From assembly GCA_012932865.1 (NCBI GenBank), contig SAXG01000059.1:230879-294878 (forward strand): 64,000 bases of DNA, given 5' to 3'. Below, in pieces: positions 21,863 through 32,510 of this stretch. The position numbers and the translations under genes were made by a program. The stretch is from Amylostereum areolatum (lineage: Eukaryota > Basidiomycota > Agaricomycetes > Russulales > Stereaceae). Each line of letters begins with the position of its first letter. Position 1 is the first letter of the stretch. The notes below the pieces were generated by a model. It did no database searches. It saw only the letters and a program-made list of their open reading frames with translations, and was not told where the DNA came from.

Positions 21863-22936
21863 GTCCTTGGTGCTACATATATCGCAACTCGACAGAGGTT
21901 GATGCGACTCATCTTAGGTTGTGAGGAATCAAGGTCCTCTGAGTGGCCTGAATACCGAATACCTTGAGTACTTGCACTGCTATGGAGACGACGCCGAGGA
22001 CTACTAGTCCGGATGGCGCTTTGCACGTGTGTACCCGCAGCCCCTGGACTTACTTTCCGTACTGATCCGTTGTGGATAGACTTTCTTGACTTCGTCGTCG
22101 AACTCGATTTCGGAGACGACAACACCCGAGGTGTCTGAGATATTCGACGGTCGTCTGTTCCATCCCGGATCTTCAAACTAATCTCATGATCAGCCCTTAG
22201 GCCTTAACCCTCACGCATCTCGAGGCGTAAACATCGTAAACACACGAATCCATCCATCCGAAAGTCGGGGTGCGGAAACGGCGATATATCGTGATGTCAA
22301 TAAAGGACGAAACCAAGAAATTACATATTGTACCGCGTTAACCTATTTTTCTAACCCCTGTGCACATCTCCGTTGAGACATTCGGTTGCAAGGACGACAA
22401 CATAAGGGGTCGCTTCGTTGGTGTTCCGTTTGTTCTCCGTCCTCGATCTTGACCTTGGCCAGTGTTGGGCTGTTATGGGCCGGGTAGGTCTTTAAGCTCT
22501 ATCGGTTACCCTTCAACTGGGGCTATCGACGTTCGGCGAACATTCATTGTCAACGTTCAACGTTCAGCTTTCATCGCCAACTTGGCTACGCACTGACCAT
22601 TATCAGATCCGCAGAAGTGTACCTCGTGAGTAAATCGAAGTTTGATTGCTTCCCGTGGCTGCCTTCTATCTAAAGAAATAAGGCCTCGAAACGCCCAGGC
22701 GTCTCTTCAAGGAACTCCCATAGGTTACCTCACATATTCAAGCCCGTTCATTCGCGCGCATGGATAGGGGGGAATCACATCGTGGTCTGTTTGCACGAGG
22801 AAAGTCCCTTGGCAACCTCTTGTTTTACGAGTCATATATGCGGGGATGGTGGGGGTGCCATAACCACGAACGGCCCCTCTGACGGCTGGGGCACATAAGT
22901 ACGCATGCAGCTGACCCTTCTCTCAGACCATCTACC
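21863..22936. other. Region between ART-like copies
   Basis: Holds a possible 3' exon of copy 1 (an open plus frame at about 21970-22140 with an acidic end) and the upstream region of copy 2. The element TGCAAGGACGACAACA near 22388 parallels the copy 1 promoter. A short GTTCAACGTTCA stretch lies near 22552. No independent gene is seen. Confidence 0.4.
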
Positions 22937-24471
22937 ATGTCCTTTCCCCAGTATCGCTACAGTACAGAATCGCTGCCACATCGCGACTTCGAGCTCGACG
23001 CGACCTATGAATCCGTCGTGCAACACAATCCGTTTTTGTTCCGCGTCTTCGACGACGACTCCCTCGAACGGACGCGCCTCCTCTACCGCAACCCGTCCTC
23101 CGACATATATGAAGAATGCGCCTCCACCGATCATCGCCCTCAAGATATCGTCGCCAGTAGGTTCGCGAAGGCACCCCCGCCCTCAGCTGCCATGCCCCCC
23201 TACACCGACGATCTGTTTCTCGATGTCTTCAGCCAGCTCATGTGGAAGTTCCTCCCCGCACCCACAGACCGTTGTTTTATCTCTGCCTCGTTCAGCCTCG
23301 CCTGGGCTGTCCACGAGGCCGACAGACGCAGGAACACGGGAAGACAACACGTCCGCATAGCCGTAATCAATGCGTGCGCGGTGCCCCACGCGGAGCTGGC
23401 TACATACCTCCTACAAGAAGCCCAACGCCACCACTATCCTCACCCTTACTCTATCAAGTCACAGTGGAGTCACTCGTCGCAGGAAGTGCTGATATATGCG
23501 CATATCCCGGCCAAAGCCATCCTGCGTATCGTACGTTGGAGCAAGTGCGTGTCTATGATACCGGACTGGTTCTTCCAACGTCCGCTGGAGGACGCGGCGG
23601 GCGTTGGAGACCGCCCCAAGCCAATCACGGAGCTCCATTCGCTTACAAATCGTCGCTGCGTCCTCCAGCGGCGGAAACTCTTTAGTATAAGTCCTCCCGC
23701 AAAGAACAGGCGACCTGTGATTCTAGACCTGGGTAGGACGATATTGCCCGCGAAGAGCAGGTATGGAAATAAGAGGGTGGTGTACAACGATCGCTGCGAC
23801 GTGTTCCTTCTCGCCCGCAAAGAAGTGGCGACCCATCAGGCTGTCATGCAGGCCGTGCGTCTCGCCGGGGTGCTGTTGCGCACGGAGTGCGCGTTTCGGG
23901 ATAAGTCGACGGAGGAGCAACGCATATTCGACGAGCTGGCCTTTTACATATACTGGTGGCCTCTTCCAATGGAGAGGAGGAGAGATCCACAGGCGGTGAT
24001 AGAGGACAGGAAAACCATATGTGATGCGGTATCGCGCCAGTTTTGTGAGTATCTCTCTGCGCTGCACTGTATGTCCCAACATTCATGTTCATGCGACGCG
24101 CCGCAGGTTTAGTGAAAGAGCCGGATGATCCTGATAGCTCAAGCAAGCACGAAGACATGAAGTTCCAGGGCGACGACAAGGCCGTTGAAGGTGTGTGCTA
24201 TTCCGGACACTTCCAGAACTTGTCTTGTAGTGTTCACGCACTACATACAGGCCACGCAACCGTGAACGATGGTGTTACATCCCCAGAGACCGATTTGAAA
24301 CCCATCGCCGAACAGGTGAAAGGGTTTCAGGTCCTCTCCGAGGATAGTACGACGTATGTCCAGGAGTCTGAGGAGCTCGTACGTCGGCAGTCATCCATTC
24401 TAGACCGTAGTTTGTGGCTGATTGTTCACTTATCCTTCCAGAGCATGGAGCTCAGCCAGCTGGGGGTTTAA
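22937..24471 (+). CDS. ADP-ribosyltransferase-like (R-S-E type) protein, copy 2
   Basis: A long first exon from ATG 22937 to about 24043, then three short exons (from about 24110, 24252 and 24442) ending at TAA 24469-24471. It shows the same three blocks as copy 1: LFRVFDDDS (Arg36), CFISASFSLAWAVHEA (Ser115) and SQEVLIYAHIPAKAILRIV (Glu182), with Ser where the first Glu of ExE would be. It also shares DELAFYIYWWPLPMERRR near 23930-23990. It is longer than copy 1, with a loop of about 20 residues between blocks 1 and 2 and a basic central linker (RRKLFSISPPAKNRR). The C-terminal tail is acidic and Ser-rich and ends ELSQLGV. Downstream of copy 1 on the same strand, so a tandem duplication. No signal peptide; presumably intracellular. 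Confidence 0.8.
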
Positions 24472-24776
24472 ACATAGGAATACATATTCCCGGGTCGCAG
24501 TCGAAGCAATACGTCCATATATCGATAATAAAAAAAGAGAACATTAAAGTACAGCGTGTACCGATACTTCTACCCCCACCCATGCGAACCTCCACACCTC
24601 CCCTCCCCCGAACCAGCCAAAGGAAAGCGAAGTTGTCTAAACACCAACCTATACCGAACGTACAAACCATAATAGATACCGATGCGCGTAAAATATGTCA
24701 TAAAATCATGAACAGCAAGCAGTCCCCCCTCCGCGCCGAGTCCGTCGTCGCTCCAGAATGCCCGTAGTGGAGAGCC
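24472..24776. other. Short convergent intergenic region
   Basis: Shared 3' flank of ART-like copy 2 (plus) and the CaMK gene (minus). An A-rich stretch near 24525-24545 (AATAAAAAAAGAG) could serve as a polyadenylation signal for the plus-strand gene. No other gene is seen. Confidence 0.4.
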
Positions 24777-27088
24777 CTACGCCTGTCCTCGCAGCTGCAT
24801 CCGCCGCCACAGCGAGCCGAGCACCGTCATCGGATCGCTCACGTAGCCGTCTTCCCGATCGCTGCCCAAGTCGAACGAGCCCGGCATCCGCGGGTCGTCC
24901 TCGTCCTCGTCCCCCTGCGATCTGGGCGACGCGGGCTCCGTCGACGGCTCCGACGAAAGCTCCTCCGCGAACACGGGCTGGGTCGGCGTCGGGGGCCCTT
25001 GCCCCTCCGCCCGCGCCGCGCCTGTCTCCGCCTTCCTCCTCGCGTCCGCCTCGACCTCCTCCGCCGCGGTCACCCGCACTTTCTCGTTCTCCCCGGGCCC
25101 CTCCACCGCGGTCCCCATCTTCGGCGGCACCCTCCACCCGCCCTCGTCCTCGTCCTCGCTGACGCCGCTCGCGCTCGCGCTCTCCTCCGTCGACCGGCGC
25201 GAGGCGGCGCTGAAGGAGCTCAGGCGCGATATCGCGCGCGCGGACGCGATCGCGCTCTTCCACCGCCGGCGGGGGTTGAAGTTCTCGCGCAGGCCAGACA
25301 GGTCGTGGTTCTCCTCCGTGGGCGCGGTCAGCCACGGATGTTGCAGCGCTTCGGCCGCGGTGGGGCGCTCGTGCGGGTCAGGGTGGAGAAGCGCTTTGAT
25401 GAAGGTTTTCGCTGGGGAGAGGTCAGTGGGGGGTATCAAGGGGGGGGACGGGGCTGTACCTTCAGAGGAGACGTTCTTCCAGTACCGGTCGTGGAACTCG
25501 ATCTTGGCCTCCGTCGTTTCGCGGATGAGCTCCTTCACGTCTTCTGACCGGAATGGCGAGTACCCGCACAGGAGCACGTAGGTGATGATCCTAGTCCGCG
25601 TCAGCTGCGTCAGAGTAGCGGATACAAGTGCAGCAGAGCTTACCCGGTGGACCAGAGGTCGACCGCCTTGCCATGGCCCTGCTTGTTGAGCACTTCCGGC
25701 GCGACGTAGCCGAAGCTCCCGGCGAGTGAGGTAAGCTGCTCCTCGGACGAGTGCAGATGCTTCGCACTGCAAAAGACAGATCAGCACCACAGGTCGAGGA
25801 ACGGGCAGAGAAACCGACGCACATGCCGAAGTCCGCGATGACGATGTCAGAGTGTTCGTCCCGTGTGCGGTACAGGATGTTCTCTGGTCTGGGCGTTCGG
25901 GTCGGTCAACAGCTAGGAAGACGCACGGAGAACGCACTTGAGATCGCGGTGCACGATGTCGTGCGCGTGGAGGTATTTGACGCCGTCGAGAACCGAGCTG
26001 GGGGGGGGCGGTGGTGGTGGTGAGCGCCGGGTGTAAAGGAAGCCTGGGCAAACGCACCGAATGACGGCGACAGCGTCTGACTCCGTGAATTTCCCGCGCT
26101 TCGAGACGCGGTCGAACAGCTCTCCGCCCACGGCGAGCTCGAAGGAGAGGTAGTACTTGGTGCGGGTTTCGAACCATTCGTAGAATTTGACCTGTGGGGG
26201 GAAAGGCGGGTCAGTCATACGCGCTTGCAGTGAAGAAGGGTCAGCCCGCCCCCAAGCCAATGCTCGCTCCACTCGCACAAGTTACTCGGTCCTGTGCTGC
26301 CGGACAGAGATAGCGGGCGTCATGGGCGACAGAAGCTCCGCTTGGGCAGCCGAACCGCGTTAGATACAACAGCGGGGAACAACGCCGCAGAACATGCCAG
26401 CGAATGGATGGATGGAAGGTATAGGCGTGGAAACAGGCCTCCGCAGATGGATCCCTTGCAACGTTCCCGAGAAACACGGCTAGCCACTGGTGCGTCCGTG
26501 GACGAACCGACATACGGTGAATGCGGATGGCCTTCAGAGCCCAGCGATGCCATCACTGCTCCTTCAATCGCCCATAGGCAGGTGTCCACCACCTCGTCCA
26601 AGCAAATCGAATGAAGGAGACTCACGATATTGGGGTGATCCAGTCCGCGCAACACCTCCATCTCGCCCCACACGCTCGCCTCATTCCCCTTCACTTTCTT
26701 CTTCGGGATGACTTTGAGCGCGACCTCGCGCGTGAGCTCGGGGTCGATGTGCGATCGGCTCGACTTGCGAGAGAGAAAGGACGTCGTTGAGGAGGACGGG
26801 CTGGATGAACCGAGAGGAGAAGGGCCGGGGCGGGTAGCAGGGGGCGTCGTCGGTGTCGTTGCGCCAGCAGCCCCGCGCAGGGCGACGTTTACCTGTTCGG
26901 GGGGTACGTGCCATGTCGCGCGCTTCACGAAAAAACGCGGTCAGATGTGAGGGTGGGTGCTGCGGGTTCGCGCGTACCATAACCTTGCCAAACGTGCCAG
27001 TGCCGAGGACTTCGTGGAGCTCATACTGTTGCTTCTTCTTGAACGACGGGGGTTGCGGTAACACCTTCTCGCTCACGGCGGAAAGCAT
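24777..27088 (-). CDS. Calcium/calmodulin-dependent protein kinase, CaMKI-like
   Basis: Ser/Thr kinase with full catalytic motifs: GTGTFGKV (P-loop), [14 protein letters not shown] (VAIK Lys), [32 protein letters not shown] and [20 protein letters not shown]. After the kinase domain comes [20 protein letters not shown], a basic amphipathic stretch typical of the CaMKI autoinhibitory/calmodulin-binding segment. An acidic, Ser/Pro-rich tail of about 150 residues ends LRGQA. Start chosen at ATG 27088 ([20 protein letters not shown]). Introns by frame: 26977-26923, a long one at 26625-26192, then several short ones. The piece between the P-loop and the VAIK strand includes 129 nt (26892-26764) that is open and in frame yet bounded by a good donor and an acceptor-like end, so it is either an N-lobe insert or an intron. 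Confidence 0.9.
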
Positions 27089-27816
27089 CTGGAAATCGGG
27101 TACTTTGCAAGGAGACCTGCCGCACCCAGTTGAGGTCATCAGTTTCGCGACGACAGCTGGAATCGCACCTCTTCGGCTCAGGGATGCGATACAGATACAA
27201 AGGAGAGTTTTGAAGTCCTGCGGTTGCTGGGGGGGAGAAAAGGAGATGAGGGGAAGGAGCGAAGAGGAGTAGTAGATGATATCGTCAGTAGAGCAACAAA
27301 TTGAATTCGGACTCCAGGCACACATGCATCTCCTGATTACCTCATCAACGCACGTCCCCGCCCTTTTGCCTTATTCGGTCATCCCGCCCTCGAACCCGCC
27401 GCCGTTCTCACCTCCTCCGCTCCGCATACATAAAGCCACTGAACGGTTTTACCGTACCGTGGACGCATACCCGTGACTTTATTCCAGCATTCTAAACGCC
27501 AACTTAGTCGTCCTTAGCTAATTCGTACAGTGGGGTTGCTCGCCCCTGCGGCCTGGATTCTGAAGTAGACATCGGGATAGGTCACTACTTAGTGAGTACT
27601 ACTCCTTCATGCCGCCGACTCTTCGTGTTGCGTTTTTCCATCTAATCCCGTAGGAAGATAAGCGTACATGTTGCAGCACGCGTGCTCGAACGCCGGCTTT
27701 GACAACTCAACGCCTTTGCCGAAGTCAGATCAATATATTCATCCAAGTTAACACATACACGTATTGCGGTAGTACTGCACAAACATACACTACTCAACGA
27801 CAGGGTTTCGATCCGT
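27089..27816. other. 5' flank of CaMK gene / 3' flank of next minus-strand gene
   Basis: Upstream region of the minus-strand kinase gene. No independent gene. Open plus-strand frames here (for example 27276-27476) have no recognisable content. Confidence 0.4.
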
Positions 27817-28768
27817 TCACGTCGCTCTCCCGACGACGCCACCCATTCTCCCTCTCACTGCTGCCCCGATCTGAACATACACGCCCGCAACGACGAGCCC
27901 AAGCACAAACGCCATAAAAAGTCTCGCCCACTCCCCTGCCGCCCCCACCTTCGCTGCCCCTGCCTTCACTTTCCCCGCCTTCTCCACATACCGCAGCGGG
28001 CCCGTCCAGTTGCCCAATCCCTCCTTTACTGGCGCGCGCGGGACGACCGTGCTCTCGGGCGCGCTCCTGAGTCCAGGTATGCCGTCGATGCTCTGCATAT
28101 TCTTCAGCTTCCAGTACGCGTGCAGGCCCTCCGCGCGGTGGTCCTCCGCCGCCTGGCTCTTCTTCTCCAGCTGCACGCCAAAGTTGGACAACGTCGTGCG
28201 CGGGCCGACGTAGTCGTAGAATGGCACCCCCCATCCGCAACTCTGTTGTCCCCGCGTCAATTTCAAGGAGGCCATGATGACAAGCAGTCGAAGGAGAACC
28301 GGAGGGACGTACCGTGCCGACTCGATGGACGTCCACCACAATCACCCCCCGCGACCCCGGATTCCGCTCCTCGGCGGGGAGCAGCTCTTCGTACTCCTTG
28401 CTCCCATACTCATACGCGACCCCCCTCCCAAAGAACCTTAAGATCCGCGGCCCGCCCTGGAACGCGATGAACATGATCGTGATGCGGCCGTTCTCGCGCA
28501 GATGCGAGAGCGTCTCCACGCCTGTCCAATCTCCGGTGTAAATGCCCGTGCAACGAGAGCCAATATATCAGTATAACGCACCGCTCCCCGTGAGGTCCTC
28601 GTACCAAACTTTGTTCTTGTCCACGATCCGAAATGTGCCCCGCACGCCCTTGGGCGAGACGTTGACGTGCCCTTCTGCGCTCAACGGCGCCGTCGCAACC
28701 CAGAATACCTCCTGCTGCACCGCCCACTCGATGAGGTCCTCCGGGATGTAGTCGTATGTCTGTCCCAT
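27817..28768 (-). CDS. Pyridoxamine 5'-phosphate oxidase-like split-barrel protein with C-terminal TM
   Basis: Starts MGQTYDYIPEDLIEWAVQQE. The first exon has APLSAEGHVNVSPKGVRGTF, the hallmark of the PNPOx-like FMN-binding split barrel. Exon 2 has ITIMFIAFQGGPRILRFFGR and GVIVVDVHRVGT. The middle part has SCGWGVPFYDYVGPRTTL and LHAYWKLKNMQSIDGIPGLR. A C-terminal helix (ARLFMAFVLGLVVAGVYVQI) gives one membrane segment and a short basic tail. Fungal relatives are called pyridoxamine phosphate oxidase family proteins, but most lack shown PNPOx activity and may be flavin or heme reductases. Introns by frame at about 28579-28520 and near 28310-28250. The C-terminal anchor suggests attachment to an internal membrane. 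Confidence 0.8.
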
Positions 28769-29004
28769 GCTCGGCGTTAGTGATAGTAAGTAGCGGTCGC
28801 AGGACACGCGTATTTATGAAAGTGTCTGTCGGACACGGAGCCGAAAAAAAATCGCACATGCATTGCTCAAGAACTATGATACACTATTACGCCTGCCCCC
28901 GGGCCAATCTTTAACCATACGTTTGTAGTATAATGACTCAACGTACTCACTGGAGCAGCAGCGTGACCCCCCACGTTTCCAGTTCCACAGCAAAGCCGTT
29001 ATCA

Positions 29005-30664
29005 TCAGACGCCCTCCGCGATTAACCTCTCCGGCCGCTCGACGTACCCTCTCCACGTCTCCACGAACGCCGCGAGCTCCGCGCCCTCAACGACTCTGTG
29101 GTCCGCGCTCCAGCTCACCCCGATCTTCAGCCTGCGCTCTCCATGCCCGTCCCCGCACTCGACGTCCCACTCCCAGCGCGCACGCCCGAGCGCGACGATC
29201 GCGACGCCTCCGCCGGGCACCAGCACGGGCGCGGCCGACGTCCCTGCGCCGATCGCGCCGACGTTCGACACCGTCAGCGTCCCCCCGCGCTTCGGGAGCT
29301 CCGCAGGGGTTAGCCCGCACGGGACCTGCCGCCCGAGGTGCGCGAGGTGCTTCAGCTGCGACGCGAGCGCGTACACCGAGTGCGTGTCGGCAGCGCGGAG
29401 GGTGGGGGTGTACAGTCCGCTCGGCGTCGAGAGCGCGATGCTGATGTCCGCGTGTGGACGGATGGTGAGCGTCGGCTTGCCTGAAGGGGAGGGCGTCGGT
29501 GTGATGCTTGCGCGGAGGAGGGGCCATTCGAGCATGGATTTGGAGAGCGTCTTGAGGAGAATGGGCAGGTAGGTGAGCTTGGTGTAGTGGCCGGATGCGG
29601 GAACCTCGGGAGGCGAAGGTGGGGGATAGAGAGTCGAGGGAGAAACGGCAGCAGGCGGGGGTGGAGAAGTGGGCGGTGGGCGGTAGTGAGGGGGTATGTG
29701 CGCGTTGAGGATGGGGAGCATCGCGTCGAGCGCGGTCAAGTCGAGCGTGGTCGAATATCTATGTCAAGGTTGAGAAAGCACACGACGATTCACGCAAACG
29801 CGAACAAGCTCACCCAAAGTGCGGAATCTCCAAGCTCTTCGTCATGGCTTTCCACATCCCGTACCGCGTCCGCCCCAGTTCGACGACTACGTCTTCTTCG
29901 GAAGGTGCTGGAGTTGCCGCGCCCGTCGCCGTCGATTGCGCGTTCTTTCCGCTGGATAGGTATTGCTGGATGTCCACCCGTTCGATACGGCCGTTTTTGC
30001 CACTTCCTGGCGCGAGAAGCGTAAGGTCGACCCCGCTCTGGCGCGCAAAATGTCGGACAGCGGGGAGAGCGAGAACGTTGGCTGCATTCGTTGCCGCTGC
30101 GGAAGTATGATTGGGGTCCAAGGGGTGGCGGCGACGCGATTCCACTGGAGATAGAGATGAAACCGTCTCCTTGTGCGGTCCTGGGTGGGCTGGGGACTGC
30201 GTGGCTTCTTGCTGGACATGGGGCGGGGGCGTCGCGGATTCGGAAACGGTCTCGCCCACCTCCGTTGCGATTTCTTCGTCGACTTCGATGATGCAGAGCG
30301 GTTCGCCGACCTTGGCCACCTCGCCTTCCTTCACCAGCAACTCCTTGATCGTGCCGTCGTAAGGGCTGGTGATCTCGACGCTGGCCTTGTCGCTCTGGAC
30401 CTCGCAGAGTGGGTCAAACTGGCCGATTCTCCCCTGCGGCGAGACGCTCCTGCATCCACAACGTGAGCGCAAGTCGCAACGCTCCTTCTCGGGACGAGCA
30501 ACGCACCATTTGATGACCTCACACTCCGTGATGCCCTCTCCGATGTCGGCCAACTTGAACTTATGGAGTACTTTTCGTTGCGCCCACCATGGCTGCGACG
30601 TATGCAGAAAAGAGGAAAGGAATTGTTGGCGAAGCGGAAGTGGGCGTGCACGAAGGAAAAGCAT
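29005..30664 (-). CDS. Branched-chain alpha-keto acid dehydrogenase E2 (dihydrolipoyl transacylase)
   Basis: E2 core of the mitochondrial BCKDH complex, which transfers branched acyl groups from Leu, Ile and Val catabolism to CoA. From ATG 30664: an Arg-rich mitochondrial presequence (MLFLRARPLPLRQQ), a lipoyl domain (FKLADIGEGITECEV, with lipoyl Lys in VQSDKASVEI), a long Ser/Pro linker, a peripheral subunit-binding domain (LALPAVRHFARQSGVDL, GSGKNGRIERVDIQQYL) and the catalytic domain ending SWSADHRVVEGAELAAFVE. The intron after IKW near 30510-30450 and another near 29815-29755 split it. Odd points: the HxxxDG active-site motif reads HRVVEG (Asp to Glu), and a Pro-rich insert of about 35 residues (near 29610-29700) sits inside the catalytic domain. 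Confidence 0.92.
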
Positions 30665-32510
30665 GGCCAAAGGACGCGGGGTAAATTCTGCGGGGTTATT
30701 TACGTATAAGTACTTATGCGCTACTTGATCCGGCCGAATAACGCGTCCTGCAAACTTCGCGTTCTAACTTCTGCACGAATTGCGACTTCTCCTTTCTCCC
30801 CCCTATGACTGAACTCCTCCAGTATCATCAGCTATGTCCTTTGCTGAAAGCGCCGTCGAAATGAGAACACATCTCGGTTCCGACCGCCTTGATTTGATGT
30901 CATGATTGTCATCTCATGTGCTTGCCAAGTCCGAGTCATGATTGTGAGCCTGAGGTGGGCCAGAACAACCAGAACTCACAAAAGAACGGTTTCCAGCCAC
31001 ACCGTTGTCCAATGGGGCATCTTTCCCTTGAGTTGGTGTGCGACAGGAGTACTCTGCTAACGGTGGGCGTCAACTGACGAGATATAAAGACCCAGCCTTC
31101 GGAAGGCAAAATGAGGATACCAAATTGTCCATATTCTTCCTCGTACGTACAACCATGTCTTTATCCGCTATTCAAGAATTCTTCCAGGACCGACAGATCG
31201 CTGGGTTGGATGAGGATCTTCCCGTCAAAAATCATCGCGAGCACGTACTTATTCGTAGCAGATCCGCCCACATCAGCAAAACTGCATTTGGTCTGAGCGG
31301 CCTGGCGACGAGGCTGTCAGACCATCAGCGGGTGGCCTGGGCCCAACATTTTCTGTGGCAGACAAGGCTCCCGTCTGACTCCAGGCTCAAGCCAGACGGG
31401 TTCCCAGGTCATCCTCAGGCTGGTCCTCAGGCTGTTCATACAACTCCGGTCAACCCGCAATTGCAACAAATGTGTTATATATTCAGGTAGCTACATGCAG
31501 TACAGTGTACGAACGCCCGACCCGACTCCCTCTCCTTCACACGATACTCTCGCCATTGTTGTTGTCAGCCCCTCATCCCAACTCACACCAGGCTTGCACC
31601 ACTGCTGCACACACAAATGGCCATTCTGAAGCAAGTCAGACCACAGTGTACGCACATGAGAAAGGAAACAAAAAAACAGACTGGGAGATAGAACAACATG
31701 AGGATGCACTGATTGCTTGTTAAGCAGAGGCGAAGTTGAGGGATGGGGAAGCATCGACCCGACACAGTGAGAGTGATAGTAGAATGCACCTGCACAAGTG
31801 CATTAGCAAGAGCAGAATGCAAATATACATAGCAACTAGCAGGATGACGTACCGTGAATGAATGACACCAGCTGCTGAGCGTCCAAGGCGAGAATGTTAG
31901 GGTAGCATGGTAGCAAGCAAGAGCAGAGACGCACCAAGTAATTTACGACTCTACAAGCATAGCTCGGGGCCCGACGGTGAGCGCTTGCGAGTATGGAGTA
32001 TTGAGCGTCGGGCACGAGCGTTGAACGTTGAACGTTGAGGACGGACGTCGGGCACGAGCATCGAACATCGGATGCAAGCATCGAGCGGAAGAGTCACAGT
32101 GAAAACTGCGTCTATTAGTTACAGTAACAAAGTTCAAACTCAGCCGGGACTTCCCATGGTTGTTTTCATTGGTTGATGACGAACTTGAACAACGGACGAC
32201 GCGCGTCAGCGCGCGTCGCCTTCAATTTTCAACTTGTGTCGCCCGTTTAACAGCCTCGCGAAGCTGACTCGAAACTTAAGCTATCGAGTATGATTGTTGC
32301 CGATAATGATTTGGAAGAGGGAATACCATATGTAATGGAGGTATATCAGCCGCATCTACTTAGTGATTAGCATTACCTAGTTTGTATTGCTGTAGTACCT
32401 TCAAAGAGCTTCAAATGAAAATGTTTTGTGTCCTGATGGTCTGGAGACGGACTGGTGATTTCGAGCACTGCTGACGAGCCTGGACCAATCTTACGGGATA
32501 AGATCAAAAA
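30665..32510. other. 1.8 kb without a supported gene
   Basis: Upstream flank of BCKDH E2 and then featureless sequence. A plus-strand ATG frame at 31156-31490 (MSLSAIQEFFQDRQIAG...) has a reasonable first 30 codons but no recognisable domain and no supporting exons. At about 31990-32090 there is an imperfect repeat cluster: GTCGGGCACGAGC twice (about 32007 and 32049), GTTGAAC twice in a row (about 32023), and several GCATCGA-type words. Confidence 0.4.

Noticed and set aside
24758..25162. Plus-strand Pro/Ser/Arg-rich frame
   Set aside because: Antisense of the acidic C-terminal tail of the CaMK gene.
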